This document shows positions 8,248 through 17,203 of a stretch of 64,000 bases of DNA, piece after piece. A program made the translations under genes and the position numbers. The notes beneath the pieces were generated by a model that was not told the DNA's origin, searched no databases, and worked only from the letters and a program-made list of their open reading frames with translations. The first letter of the stretch is position 1. Every line of letters begins with the position of its first letter. The DNA lies in assembly GCF_018494035.1 (NCBI RefSeq), contig NZ_JABBFO010000005.1, positions 124,001-188,000 of the forward strand, in the 5' to 3' direction. Source of the DNA: Rosenbergiella australiborealis. Lineage in GTDB: Bacteria > Pseudomonadota > Gammaproteobacteria > Enterobacterales > Enterobacteriaceae.

Positions 8248-9363
8248 GTGTTTGCTTGGATAATACTTCTTCCCGCACTCTACATTAGTGGGCGGTTTAT
8301 CTTGCCACTCCCACTTCCCGTAACTCTACGTTTACTGTTTTTTATTGGTGTTGTGTTGATCGCAGAGTGCCATCTGGTCTATAAATTTGTCTTTGGTAAC
8401 CGCTTTGCGCCAGAATTTCCCTATACCATGATGGTGATTATTAATGCCTTGTTCGGTACGTTAATCGCCTTTACACTCTTACTCCTACTCTGTGATGCGG
8501 TCAGCGGTGTGCAATATGCGATACAGAGAACATGGCCTGATTACCATCACGTCCATTATTTTTTACTCGTGATATCCCTTGCAATAGCCAGCTATGCCGC
8601 CTATCAAGCCGTCAAAGTTCCGGCGATAAAAACCGTTACACTCACCTTGCCGCATTTACCGAAGGCTTTTGAAGGTTACCGGATCGTGCAATTAACTGAC
8701 CTGCATGCCAGTACGCTCTTTACCGGGCGGTGGATGAAAAAAGTGGTCGATCGCACGAATTCGCTAAATGCTGATGTCATTCTCTTTACCGGTGATGTGG
8801 CGGATGGCAGTGTTGAAAAACGCTTTAATGATGTCGCGCCTTTGGCCGAGTTGCGCGCCGACGCGGGTTGCTTTGCGATTCCAGGTAACCACGAATACTA
8901 TTCCGGCTATCCCGAATGGATGGCACGTATGCAGCAGTTAGGCTTCCACGAGTTGATTAATAGCTCGGTCACTTTAACCAAAGCGGGAAGCCATATCTAT
9001 CTGGCAGGAGTCAGCGACGAAGCCGCACTACGTTATCACCAACCCGGCCCTGATCTAGCACGCGCTTTAGATGGCGTTGATCGGCAATTACCGATTATTT
9101 TACTCGATCATCGCCCCGAAAATGCCCGTCAAAACCTAGCTGAAGGGATCGATTTACAACTTTCAGGGCATACGCATGGCGGCATGGTCTATGGCCTCGC
9201 CGCCATCGTTAAGCGCTTTAATAAAGGGTTTTCATCCGGCCTTTACACGTTGGAAAATGGTTACCTGTATGTCAGTAACGGGACGGGATTATGGAACGGT
9301 TTTGCCCTGCGTTTGGGTTACCCTTCCGAAATTACATTATTTATTCTCAAGGGTGCACAATAG
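8248..9363 (+). CDS. Membrane-anchored metallophosphoesterase
   Basis: This 371-residue protein has four N-terminal membrane helices (about residues 5-125) and then a calcineurin-like phosphoesterase domain. All five metal-binding blocks are visible: DLHAS (D-x-H), FTGDVADG (GD), IPGNHEYY (GNHE), ILLDHRPE and LSGHTHGG (GHTH). It would hydrolyse a phosphoester at the membrane, with the active site probably periplasmic or membrane-facing as in the YkuE/YaeI group. The substrate is unknown. The GTG start is chosen because GGAGGT lies 4 bases upstream and hydrophobic sequence begins at once; an upstream in-frame start would add a polar stretch without a binding site. Confidence 0.87.
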   Translation: MFAWIILLPALYISGRFILPLPLPVTLRLLFFIGVVLIAECHLVYKFVFGNRFAPEFPYTMMVIINALFGTLIAFTLLLLLCDAVSGVQYAIQRTWPDYHHVHYFLLVISLAIASYAAYQAVKVPAIKTVTLTLPHLPKAFEGYRIVQLTDLHASTLFTGRWMKKVVDRTNSLNADVILFTGDVADGSVEKRFNDVAPLAELRADAGCFAIPGNHEYYSGYPEWMARMQQLGFHELINSSVTLTKAGSHIYLAGVSDEAALRYHQPGPDLARALDGVDRQLPIILLDHRPENARQNLAEGIDLQLSGHTHGGMVYGLAAIVKRFNKGFSSGLYTLENGYLYVSNGTGLWNGFALRLGYPSEITLFILKGAQ

Positions 9364-9445
9364 TTTAACCGGAAATATGTCGTTATCGTGCCACTCAGTC
9401 CCAAGGAATAACACCGTAGCCGTCAGGGAAACCTAACGGCTCACA

Positions 9446-9577
9446 TCAATCACGATAAGCCTTTCTTCCTGAAAATTCCTCAACACCGACCGCCTTTTCC
9501 TCTTCAATCATGAAATGGTAATGCAGAAAGCGTGCCTTGCAGAAGATAGTGGGATAGATGGCCCTGTTAATCGTCAT
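9446..9577 (-). CDS. Candidate small protein, 43 aa
   Basis: A short minus-strand frame from ATG to TGA encodes a 43-residue product beginning MTINRAIYPTIFCKARF and continuing HYHFMIEEEKAVGVEEF-SGRKAYRD. It has a basic/aromatic first half and an EEEK-rich second half. A GGTGA sequence lies about 8 bases upstream of the ATG. It lies in an otherwise empty 454-base gap, opposite in direction to both neighbours. The amino-acid composition looks like a real protein rather than random translation, but I do not recognise a family and this rests on inspection only. Confidence 0.35.
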   Translation of the reverse strand: MTINRAIYPTIFCKARFLHYHFMIEEEKAVGVEEFSGRKAYRD

Positions 9578-9772
9578 GCTGATTTCACCAATTAAATGAA
9601 GAGGTGGTGACGGCAGGCGGTGATAAAAACGTTGGCTTAACGATCTATCGCCGTTCCAGCTGTTTTCTCAGTCGATGCTTGATAAAACACCCTATTTTCC
9701 AACTGGCTGTGTCTTTTCAAAATTCATTATTATGTAAACATATGTAAATTACACCTTACAATGAATCGTAAT

Positions 9773-9791
9773 AGAAATGATAATAATTAGC
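9773..9791 (+). promoter_or_regulatory. Fur box upstream of fiu
   Basis: The 19-base site AGAAATGATAATAATTAGC matches the Fur consensus GATAATGATAATCATTATC at 14 of 19 positions, including the core ATGATAAT. It lies 27 bases before the fiu start codon, where Fe(II)-Fur would block transcription. The rest of the 9578-9772 stretch is AT-rich with no further gene seen. Confidence 0.7.
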
Positions 9792-9817
9792 ATTAATAAA
9801 CTCATCTATTACGTAAA

Positions 9818-12022
9818 ATGAAAAATAAAAATAATGTATCGCCGTCGCTGAATGTGCTGGGCCATCTAACACTTTTTACTGGTTTATATGGTGTTATCGG
9901 GAGTGCCTATGCCGCAGACACATCATCAACGGTGAAAAAAAATAGTGATATTGTCGTGACGGCGAACGCGCTTCCTTCTCTCTATGCGCCTCAAAAACTT
10001 TCAGGAACCAAGTTCACATCGCCGATTGCCGACACTACACGTACTGTACAAGTCGTTCCGCACAAAGTTTTACAAGAACAGCAAGCCACTACATTGAGTG
10101 ATGCCTTAAAAAATTCGCCTGGGGTGGGCGCATTTTTTTCAGGTGAGAATGGTTCGAGCAATATGGGTGATGCGATCATGATGCGGGGTATCGATACCTC
10201 AAATAGCATTTATGTCGATGGCATACGAGATATTGGTAGTATCACTCGCGATACCTTTAATACCGAAAATATTGAGATTATCAAAGGCCCATCAGGATCT
10301 GATTATGGGAGAACCGCCCCTTCAGGTTCAATCAATATGCAGAGTAAACAACCGGAACTCTACACCGGTGTCGATGCCTCAGTGGGCTATGGCAGTGCTT
10401 CAGAGCGCCGTGGCACACTGGATTATAACCAAATGCTTAATGACACCACGGCCTTTCGTGTGAATGTCATGGGCGACAAGGGAAATACGAAGGGCCGTAA
10501 CAACATCAACCATGAAAAATACGGTATTGCTCCCTCGATCGCTTTTGGCTTAGGGACGTCTACCCGGCTTTACCTTGATTACTTACATGTCCAACAAGAC
10601 AGTACCCCGGACGGTGGGGTATATACCGTTGGCCTACCGGGGTTTAGTAGTACGAATTCGCTATTAAATAACGCGTCACCGGTTTCCCGTAAGACCTATT
10701 ACGGTACGAATGCCGATTATGAACATGATGTCCAAGATACCTTTACCTCGCGCTTTGAACATGACTTTAACGACAATCTAACATTAACAAACACCACTCG
10801 CTGGTCGGAGATCCGTCAACAATACTTACTCTCAGCCGTACTCGGCCGCTCGATCACTACGCGTAATGGAGAGGTATATGGCACACGATTGATGAATTCC
10901 AGCAATACAGTCAACAAAATCCTGACCAACCAAACTAATCTGCATGCCACGTTTTCAACACTGGGCGTTGGTCATTCAGTCAGTACTGGGGTGGAGTTAA
11001 CACAAGAAAATTATAATAGTTACCCTTATGCTTTCGCTTCTAACAGCGTTAATTTACTTAATCCGTCGGCAGATACCGCAGTGACACCGACAACTGGCTA
11101 TGGTTCGTTTGGCCGCACCAATACCCTAGGCGTATATGCGTTTGATACCGTAACCTTAACCCCACGTTTATCGCTCAATGGGGGGATGCGGGTTGATAGT
11201 TATCAAACACACTACATCGGCGATAGCGCCAGTGGGCACAGTAATCTCAAACAGTCAGATAACTTATTTAACTGGAAAGCCGGTGCTCTTTATCATTTAA
11301 CTGAGAACGGTAATTTATATGCCAACTATGGTGTCTCACAACAACCGCCGGGAGGCGTCGATTTCAAGCTAAGTAGTGATACGACTGACCGAACCTCGCG
11401 GAGTGGTGAAAATATTAATTTTACCCCTGAGAAAGCAGAAACGGCTGAGGTCGGGACAAAGTGGTCACTTTTCCATAAAAAACTTTTACTGAGTGCCGCA
11501 GTGTTTAGAACAACCATTAAAAACGACGCGGAACTCGATAGTACGACCAATGAATATGTTCAGAATGGTTCCAAAAGAGTGGAAGGTTATGAGCTAAGTG
11601 CCGCGGGAGATGTGACCGATACACTGCATCTCATGGCCGGTTACGCGCAGCAAAACACCCGTACCGACAATACCAATAGTACAAGTGATGGCACAAATAC
11701 GCTGCCTTTCACCCCCAAACACTCCTTTACATCGTGGGCGACATGGGATGTCGCAGATAATGTGACTCTGGGAGTTGGGGCTCGCTATGTTGGTACCCTG
11801 CACAAAATTAAGGATAGTGCATCTGGAACACCTTCCTCCGTTGCTCACTACTGGGTGGCAGATTCAATGGCCGCGTGGCGGATTAATTCGACCCTCGACC
11901 TGCAGCTCAATGTCTATAATCTGACGAATAAGAAATATATCGCAGCGCTTAATCGTAGCGGCTATCGGTATACCCCCGGTGCACCACGCACATGGATGTT
12001 AACCGCCAACGTGCATTTTTAA
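9818..12022 (+). CDS. fiu: TonB-dependent catecholate siderophore receptor Fiu
   Basis: A 734-residue outer-membrane receptor. A signal peptide (to about residue 33, AYA-ADTSS) is followed by the plug domain (ADTTRTVQVVPHKVLQEQ, SDALKNSPGVGAFFSGENG, RGIDTSNSIYVDGIRDIGS, GPSGSDYGRTAPSGSINM) and a 22-strand barrel ending in aromatic TANVHF. Long stretches match E. coli Fiu, including the barrel segments NGNLYANYGVSQQPPGG and NRSGYRYTPGAPRTW. Fiu takes up iron chelated by monomeric or linear catechols such as dihydroxybenzoylserine, using TonB-ExbBD energy. A Fur box lies just upstream. No clear ribosome-binding site is visible before the ATG. No ybiX-like partner gene is adjacent. Confidence 0.9.
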   Translation: MKNKNNVSPSLNVLGHLTLFTGLYGVIGSAYAADTSSTVKKNSDIVVTANALPSLYAPQKLSGTKFTSPIADTTRTVQVVPHKVLQEQQATTLSDALKNSPGVGAFFSGENGSSNMGDAIMMRGIDTSNSIYVDGIRDIGSITRDTFNTENIEIIKGPSGSDYGRTAPSGSINMQSKQPELYTGVDASVGYGSASERRGTLDYNQMLNDTTAFRVNVMGDKGNTKGRNNINHEKYGIAPSIAFGLGTSTRLYLDYLHVQQDSTPDGGVYTVGLPGFSSTNSLLNNASPVSRKTYYGTNADYEHDVQDTFTSRFEHDFNDNLTLTNTTRWSEIRQQYLLSAVLGRSITTRNGEVYGTRLMNSSNTVNKILTNQTNLHATFSTLGVGHSVSTGVELTQENYNSYPYAFASNSVNLLNPSADTAVTPTTGYGSFGRTNTLGVYAFDTVTLTPRLSLNGGMRVDSYQTHYIGDSASGHSNLKQSDNLFNWKAGALYHLTENGNLYANYGVSQQPPGGVDFKLSSDTTDRTSRSGENINFTPEKAETAEVGTKWSLFHKKLLLSAAVFRTTIKNDAELDSTTNEYVQNGSKRVEGYELSAAGDVTDTLHLMAGYAQQNTRTDNTNSTSDGTNTLPFTPKHSFTSWATWDVADNVTLGVGARYVGTLHKIKDSASGTPSSVAHYWVADSMAAWRINSTLDLQLNVYNLTNKKYIAALNRSGYRYTPGAPRTWMLTANVHF

Positions 12023-12037
12023 GTCTTACTTAAGGGT

Positions 12038-12061
12038 GACGCCTTGTGCAAGCAAGGCGTC
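12038..12061 (+). terminator. Hairpin between convergent fiu and XRE regulator
   Basis: GACGCCTTG and CAAGGCGTC form a perfect 9-bp stem with a 6-base loop, 16 bases after the fiu stop. It overlaps the last codon of the opposing regulator gene. No T-run follows. Confidence 0.5.
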
Positions 12062-12857
12062 ATAACTTAGTGGTTTCATCGATGGCGATTAATGTAACGA
12101 GTTTCATACTCGTATCGGGGACCCGTTGCCAGCTCGTTTGTTGGTAGTGAATAAGACCACGTTGCGGATGGTTGAAACTTCGCTGCCCACCTTCTCGCTG
12201 CACAACGCGGTATTTCTGCCACCATTCAGCAAACTCAATACTGCTCTGCATTAAGCGCGCAATCATCGCCGTTAAGGGCGCATAATCACCGTAATGGATC
12301 GATTCTGCGCGTAACTCCGCAACAATACGTTGTGCCCGTTGTGGCCAGTCTACGACTCGTTCACGGGCTAACGGGTTGATAAACATAAATTCAAGCATAT
12401 TAGGCTCCGCCTCCACGTCCAACCAACCAATAAAGAGCTCGGCAGCCGCATCATTCCAAGCCACTAATTGCCACGTTGCGTCCATAACATAGCAAGGTAT
12501 GATCATACTATTGACCACTGCGGTGACGCCAACATCGGTCGCGAGCGGTAACGGCGTAAGCGGATCAGTGAGCTCCGCTAAACTAAATAGGTAGTCTCGT
12601 TCAGCCTGCGAAAGCTGTAATGCACTGGCAATACGACTTAAACTACGCACAGAGACAGTAATACCCCTTCCCTGCTCAAGCCAAGTGTACCATGTGGTAC
12701 TAACAAAACTGAGCTGAGCTACTTCTTCCCGGCGCAATCCCGGAGTACGCCGCCTTTCTCCCCGAGGTATTCCTACATTTTCTGGACTGAGTTGTTCCCG
12801 TCGCAGCCGTAAAAATTGCCCGACTTTTTTTGCTGCGCTCAACTTGGCCTCAGCCAT
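12060..12857 (-). CDS. XRE-family regulator with MmyB-like ligand domain
   Basis: A 265-residue DNA-binding protein. Residues 10-80 form a helix-turn-helix (VGQFLRLRREQLSPENVGIP...RTPGLRREEVAQLSFVSTTWYTWLEQGRG), the form typical of MmyB-type regulators. The C-terminal half (about 105-260; PCYVMDATWQLVAWNDAAAELF, FMFINPLARERVVDWPQRAQRIVAELRAE, EFAEWWQKYRV) is the MmyB PAS-like domain, which binds fatty-acid-like ligands in studied members. It is divergent from a methyltransferase gene, with 100 bases between the starts. It therefore probably controls that gene and itself. It lacks a membrane segment. Confidence 0.85.
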   Translation of the reverse strand: MAEAKLSAAKKVGQFLRLRREQLSPENVGIPRGERRRTPGLRREEVAQLSFVSTTWYTWLEQGRGITVSVRSLSRIASALQLSQAERDYLFSLAELTDPLTPLPLATDVGVTAVVNSMIIPCYVMDATWQLVAWNDAAAELFIGWLDVEAEPNMLEFMFINPLARERVVDWPQRAQRIVAELRAESIHYGDYAPLTAMIARLMQSSIEFAEWWQKYRVVQREGGQRSFNHPQRGLIHYQQTSWQRVPDTSMKLVTLIAIDETTKL

Positions 12858-12957
12858 AGCCTATTACCTCTTATACTAGGATAATTTAAGATATTGTACC
12901 GGTATAATCTGTTCTGTAGCGTAGTGTCAATACCCGGACAATCACTTAGGAAAATCT

Positions 12958-13734
12958 ATGACTGGTGCAGAACACACTCAACGTATTCGTGAACAATTTA
13001 GTCCACAGGCCGAGGCTTACTCAACCAGTACGGTGCATGCTGAAGGTGCCGATTTAGTGAGGCTGAAAACATGGCTAGCCACAGCCGGCGAGGCGCATGT
13101 GTTAGATATCGGATGTGGCGCAGGCCATGCGAGCTTTAGCGCAGCCCCGTTAGTCAAACAGGTCACTGCCTATGATCTGTCAGCTGAGATGTTAGCGGTG
13201 GTGGAGCGTGGCGCACAAAACCGCGGCTTAACCAATATTGATACTCAGCAAGGGGTAGCCGAATCGCTTCCCTTCGCTGATCAGCAGTTTGATCGGGTAA
13301 TGAGTCGCTATTCTGCCCACCACTGGCAAGACGTTCCCCAAGCCTTACGCGAAGTTTATCGCGTGCTAAAACCAGGTGGACGCTTAATTATCATGGATAT
13401 CGCTTCCCCCGGCGCGCCCCTCTTTGATATTTGGCTACAAAGTATTGAGGTACTGCGTGACCCGTCTCATGTTCGTAACTATTCTCCCGGTGAGTGGTTA
13501 CAAATGACGACAGAAAGTGGTCTACGTATTGAGCAGTTGGTGACTGATCAGTTAGCGCTCGATTTTCAACAGTGGGTGGCAAGAATGAAAACGCCTGAAG
13601 CGACGATCACCACCCTTCGCACTTTACAGCAAGCGGTATCGGCACCAGTACAGGCTTATTTTCAATTGCAGCCTGATGGTTCGTTTCATTCCGATACAGT
13701 GATGTTTTCCGCGCAACGTCCTGTTTTAGGCTAA
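12958..13734 (+). CDS. SAM-dependent class I methyltransferase, YafE-like
   Basis: The 258-residue product is a Rossmann-fold methyltransferase. The SAM-binding motif is HVLDIGCGAGHASFSAA (about residues 47-63), with VTAYDLSAEML as the acidic-loop motif and VLKPGGRLIIMD as motif III. The stretches RYSAHHWQDVPQALREVYRV and SHVRNYSPGEWL match E. coli YafE closely. The N-terminus here is complete, with MTGAEHTQRIREQFSPQAEAYSTS ahead of the SAM motif. The methylated substrate is unknown; UbiE-like enzymes act on quinones or small aromatic molecules. A weak AGGAAAATCT site precedes the ATG. It is divergent from the MmyB-type regulator. Confidence 0.85.
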   Translation: MTGAEHTQRIREQFSPQAEAYSTSTVHAEGADLVRLKTWLATAGEAHVLDIGCGAGHASFSAAPLVKQVTAYDLSAEMLAVVERGAQNRGLTNIDTQQGVAESLPFADQQFDRVMSRYSAHHWQDVPQALREVYRVLKPGGRLIIMDIASPGAPLFDIWLQSIEVLRDPSHVRNYSPGEWLQMTTESGLRIEQLVTDQLALDFQQWVARMKTPEATITTLRTLQQAVSAPVQAYFQLQPDGSFHSDTVMFSAQRPVLG

Positions 13735-13752
13735 GCGCCATCGCCGATAGCG

Positions 13753-14067
13753 CTAGAGCTGCTGCAATTGCTCGGTAATACTGTCGACGATCTCCTGAAT
13801 TCTCGCATTATTACGTCGATAGTACGTCCATTTGCCGACTTTTTGCGCCTCGACAACACCCAGCTCATGTAACGACTTTAAGCATAACGAGGTGGCGGGC
13901 TGAGATAAGCCAGCCTTATCCTGAATAAGGCTGGCACACACGCCATACTGTTCATAAGGATAAAGTTGGCTATAGGCCGCAAACGTGACATCTGGCTGTT
14001 TAAGCCAACTTAAGATAGCCACACGTAACGGGTTGGCTAGAAGTTTCATCGCATTTTCAGCCAGCAT
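13753..14067 (-). CDS. ArsR-family repressor
   Basis: This is a 104-residue winged-helix protein with the ArsR recognition helix KAGLSQPATSLCLKSLHELGVVEAQKVGKWTYYRR (about residues 50-85). It lacks the ELCVCDL metal motif, and the alpha5 metal site is not present. The cysteines at about positions 43 and 61 (YGVCASL, TSLCLKS) might sense electrophiles or oxidants instead. It is the second gene after the Old Yellow Enzyme gene, with 13 bases between them, and so probably autoregulates the operon. The likely operator is the palindrome at 15239-15260 upstream of the first gene. Confidence 0.8.
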   Translation of the reverse strand: MLAENAMKLLANPLRVAILSWLKQPDVTFAAYSQLYPYEQYGVCASLIQDKAGLSQPATSLCLKSLHELGVVEAQKVGKWTYYRRNNARIQEIVDSITEQLQQL

Positions 14068-14080
14068 CTTCTCTCAGTAT

Positions 14081-15202
14081 TTATTCATTGATGGTTGGGT
14101 AATCAGTATACCCTTTCGCTGTGCCACCATACAAAGAACTTGGGTCAACCGGGTTTAGCGCAAGATCCGCATTGAATCGCGCCGGTAAGTCGGGATTAGC
14201 AATAAATGTTCGGCCAAATCCAAACAGATCACCCCAACCTTGCGACAAAACAGACTCCGCTTTGGTTTTATCATAGCGCCCGGAATACATAATGACACGA
14301 TCAAAGCTGTCGCGTAGCGCGTGACGAAAACTGTCTGGTAACGCTGGGCTATTGTCCCAATCGGCTTCGGCTATCGATAGGTAACCAATCTGCAGAGTAT
14401 TAAGCATCTTGGCTGCGGTAAGATAGGTTTGCGCCGGATCGGGCTCAACAAGTCCTAAGTAGACACGCTCTTCGTCTGTGGTCGTAAATAATGGTGAGAA
14501 TCGTACACCGATTCGCCCACTGTCAAAAACGGTAGCGACGGCCTCGACAACCTCTTTCAGAAAACGTAAACGATTGGTAAGGTTACCGCCGTATTGGTCA
14601 GTACGAAAATTAGTGTGTACAGAAAGAAATTGATTGAGTAAATAACCGTTTGCCGCATGTAACTCAATCCCCTCAAAACCGGCTTGCTTTGCGTTAACCG
14701 CCGCCTGCCGATACAACTCAACCAGTTGCTGAACTTCTTCTGTGGTCAACGCCCGCGGCGTACTAGGAGAGACTAATTCCCCTTCCCCAGGCGCTGTTTC
14801 AATAAATACGCGGACATTAGTGGCCGCAATAGCCGAAGGGGCGATAGGCGGCTGCTGCCCAGGTTGAAGCGCCGTATGGGAAACGCGACCAACATGCCAT
14901 AACTGACAGAAAAGCGTGCCACCTTGTGCTTTAACCGCTTGAGTGATCGCTTGCCAACCGGCAATTTGTTCAGGGGTATGGATCCCCGGTGTCCAGGCAT
15001 AGCCTTGTCCACGAGGTTCAATTTGGGTTCCTTCTGTCACCATAAATCCGGCGCTGGCGCGTTGGGAGTAATACTCACACATCAAAGCATTCGGGATATT
15101 ACCCGGCTGAGTGCTGCGACAACGAGTCAGTGGCGGAAGTGCAATTCGATTACGTAAGGTTATTCCACCAAGATCCAGCGGAGTAAAAAGTGTTTGGGGC
15201 AT
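14081..15202 (-). CDS. nemA: Old Yellow Enzyme family alkene reductase, NemA-like
   Basis: The 373-residue product is an FMN-dependent NADPH oxidoreductase that reduces activated C=C bonds and nitro compounds. The barrel start LFTPLDLGGITLRNRIALPPLTRCRS, the substrate-binding motif GIELHAANGYLLNQFL (H-x-x-N), the loop TDQYGGNLTNRLRF and the phosphate-binding segment DLFGFGRTFIANPDL identify the family. Length fits NemA (365). In E. coli nemA is controlled by NemR, a TetR protein; here an ArsR-type gene follows instead. It heads a two-gene operon. No strong ribosome-binding site is visible. It may detoxify maleimides, quinones or other electrophiles. Confidence 0.88.
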   Translation of the reverse strand: MPQTLFTPLDLGGITLRNRIALPPLTRCRSTQPGNIPNALMCEYYSQRASAGFMVTEGTQIEPRGQGYAWTPGIHTPEQIAGWQAITQAVKAQGGTLFCQLWHVGRVSHTALQPGQQPPIAPSAIAATNVRVFIETAPGEGELVSPSTPRALTTEEVQQLVELYRQAAVNAKQAGFEGIELHAANGYLLNQFLSVHTNFRTDQYGGNLTNRLRFLKEVVEAVATVFDSGRIGVRFSPLFTTTDEERVYLGLVEPDPAQTYLTAAKMLNTLQIGYLSIAEADWDNSPALPDSFRHALRDSFDRVIMYSGRYDKTKAESVLSQGWGDLFGFGRTFIANPDLPARFNADLALNPVDPSSLYGGTAKGYTDYPTINE

Positions 15203-15238
15203 GGGTATCTCGTTTCAGTATTTATTTTGCATCATTAT

Positions 15239-15260
15239 ACATTTATAAATTTAAATATGT
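15239..15260 (-). promoter_or_regulatory. Candidate operator palindrome before the nemA-arsR operon
   Basis: A 22-base imperfect palindrome (ACATTTATAAA / TTTAAATATGT; 9 of 11 pairs) lies 37 bases upstream of the reductase start. AT-rich 12-2-12-like palindromes are usual operators of ArsR proteins, and an ArsR gene is in the operon. The match is to the general type only. Confidence 0.4.
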
Positions 15261-15372
15261 AAATACGAATAATCATTGAATTGACTGTTGACGATAACGT
15301 CAGGGATAGCGTCATCCTCTCGCTATCCCGTGATCACTGACGATTTCTCTTTACGGAAAATGTCAGCCGTAT

Positions 15373-17019
15373 TTATAAGTATTGACTGATCCGTTCAAAA
15401 ACCTGACTCACCGCCCACGCTCCGGGATCGCTATGCCCTTTTAAACTCTCAGCGTTGAGATACGATGAGCGACCGGCGTTCGCTTTTTCCATATTTTTTG
15501 TCGATTCGGCCCCTAAAGTTGCCGCTTGACTGATCTGCGTACCATTTTTACCCGCTTGCATCGCCTCAAAGGCCGGTTGGAGTGCATCAATCATGGTACG
15601 ATCACCCTGTTCAGCCCCACCATAATCTTTCATTTTTTGTAATCCGGCTAATAGGCTAGTTGCCAGATCCCCCGACTCTTGGTAGGCCACCGCCGCGGCG
15701 CTAAACAGTAGCGACAACAGAACTCCTCCTGATCCTCCCATTGGCGTCGTAATTTTTTCACCGAACCAGCGCAGCAGTGCCTGTGGCTCATTTAATGGGA
15801 GTTGCTGTTCGGTTAACGCATTAAGGATAAAACGTGCACCCGTTGCTAACGTTGAACCGGTATCGCCATCCCCGACTTGACTGTCTAGCTTGTTAAGAGG
15901 CTCCTCATTGTCAATTAAGGCTTGGCAAATGCTCTTTATGACCTTTTCAATATGAGGGTTCTGCGAAGGTGTTCCTAACTCTGCGCTAGGCAATGCGGGG
16001 GATTCTTGCCATTGCATCGTCTGGCAGGCAGTGATCGGTAACCAGCCGGCGACATTGACCGGAGCCTCAAGCGCCGTAAGTAACTGATCATCCAGTGGTA
16101 AAACTGTCAGTGATAGCCCTTTCATATCCAAAGCACTGACTAATGTTGCCGGCCCTTGTAGATAGCTAATTCGATCACCTAAAGGAGTATGTAAAATTTC
16201 CTGACAAGCGAGGGAGAGTTCAAGTGACGAAAGCCCGCCGAGATTATTGATCATCAGTAGAAGATTATCGTCTTCACCGATATGTTTGAGTAGCGTGTCG
16301 GCGAGTTGTTTAGCAATTTCACGGCTGTTTTGGGTATCAAGCGTGGCGACGCCATGTTCACCATGGATCCCCATCCCTAATTCGCTTTTTCCTTCGGGGA
16401 TACGCTGAGTATCATCGCTATCGGGTAGATGACAGGCCGAAAGTGCAACACCTATTGTCGAGACACTCGCCAACATTTTTTGAGTCCGTGTAACGATTTC
16501 CGCCAACGATGCGCCTTGTTGGGCATAGTAGCCGGCGACTTTATGCGCCCAAATTGTGCCGGCAAGCCCGCGTGGCTGGGGATTATCTGGCAGGGAGATA
16601 TCATCTTGAACCAAGATGATTTCAACGTCGTAACCTAGCGCCCGCGCTTTTTCCGCCGCCAATCCAAAATTAAGACGATCCCCGGTATAGTTTTTTACCA
16701 CTAATAGACAACCGGCTTTGCCGGTAACACTCAAAATGGCGGTTAAAATCGCCTCAACGCCTGGAGAGGCAAAAATATCGCCGCATACCGCAGCGGTCAG
16801 CATGCCCTGTCCAACAAACCCCAGATGCATCGGTTCATGTCCTGAGCCACCCCCTGAAATAATGGCGACCTGTGATTTATCCCAATCTTGGCGTACCACT
16901 ATCCGCAGACTGGGGTCAGTATTAAGCCGAGCTAGCTGTTGATTGGGGGCAGTGCGAATCATGCCTTCGATCGCTTGATCGACAATTGTTGTTTTATTAT
17001 CAAAGAAAAAGTGGCTCAC
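15373..17019 (-). CDS. ATP-dependent dihydroxyacetone kinase (fused DhaK-DhaL)
   Basis: A 548-residue cytoplasmic kinase that phosphorylates dihydroxyacetone to DHAP. The DhaK domain (1-330) contains ISGGGSGHEPMHLGFVGQGML and MGIHGEHG, where His219 would bind the substrate covalently. The DhaL domain (about 355-548) contains DSQVGDGDTGSTLATGA, MGGSGGVLLSLLF and GDRTMIDALQPA, the ADP/Mg-binding loops. The fusion shows that this is the ATP-using Citrobacter/eukaryote type, not the PTS-dependent DhaKLM. The gene stands alone, with no glycerol dehydrogenase or regulator next to it. It is divergent from an SDR gene. Confidence 0.93.
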   Translation of the reverse strand: MSHFFFDNKTTIVDQAIEGMIRTAPNQQLARLNTDPSLRIVVRQDWDKSQVAIISGGGSGHEPMHLGFVGQGMLTAAVCGDIFASPGVEAILTAILSVTGKAGCLLVVKNYTGDRLNFGLAAEKARALGYDVEIILVQDDISLPDNPQPRGLAGTIWAHKVAGYYAQQGASLAEIVTRTQKMLASVSTIGVALSACHLPDSDDTQRIPEGKSELGMGIHGEHGVATLDTQNSREIAKQLADTLLKHIGEDDNLLLMINNLGGLSSLELSLACQEILHTPLGDRISYLQGPATLVSALDMKGLSLTVLPLDDQLLTALEAPVNVAGWLPITACQTMQWQESPALPSAELGTPSQNPHIEKVIKSICQALIDNEEPLNKLDSQVGDGDTGSTLATGARFILNALTEQQLPLNEPQALLRWFGEKITTPMGGSGGVLLSLLFSAAAVAYQESGDLATSLLAGLQKMKDYGGAEQGDRTMIDALQPAFEAMQAGKNGTQISQAATLGAESTKNMEKANAGRSSYLNAESLKGHSDPGAWAVSQVFERISQYL

Positions 17020-17203
17020 CGCAGGCTCCTTAAAGACGTCGTGATATCGATTAAGTGTGGCTAAAAATTGGAATTCTGCGGATTTTATCCCCTCCTTCAG
17101 TGAGTAAGATCACAAAATAAATCTCGTTATTCTCCCTGCAAGATGCGTAATTATGACTACCCTTAACAAATATAATTTTTTTTCCACGTTAATGGAGTCA
17201 ATG

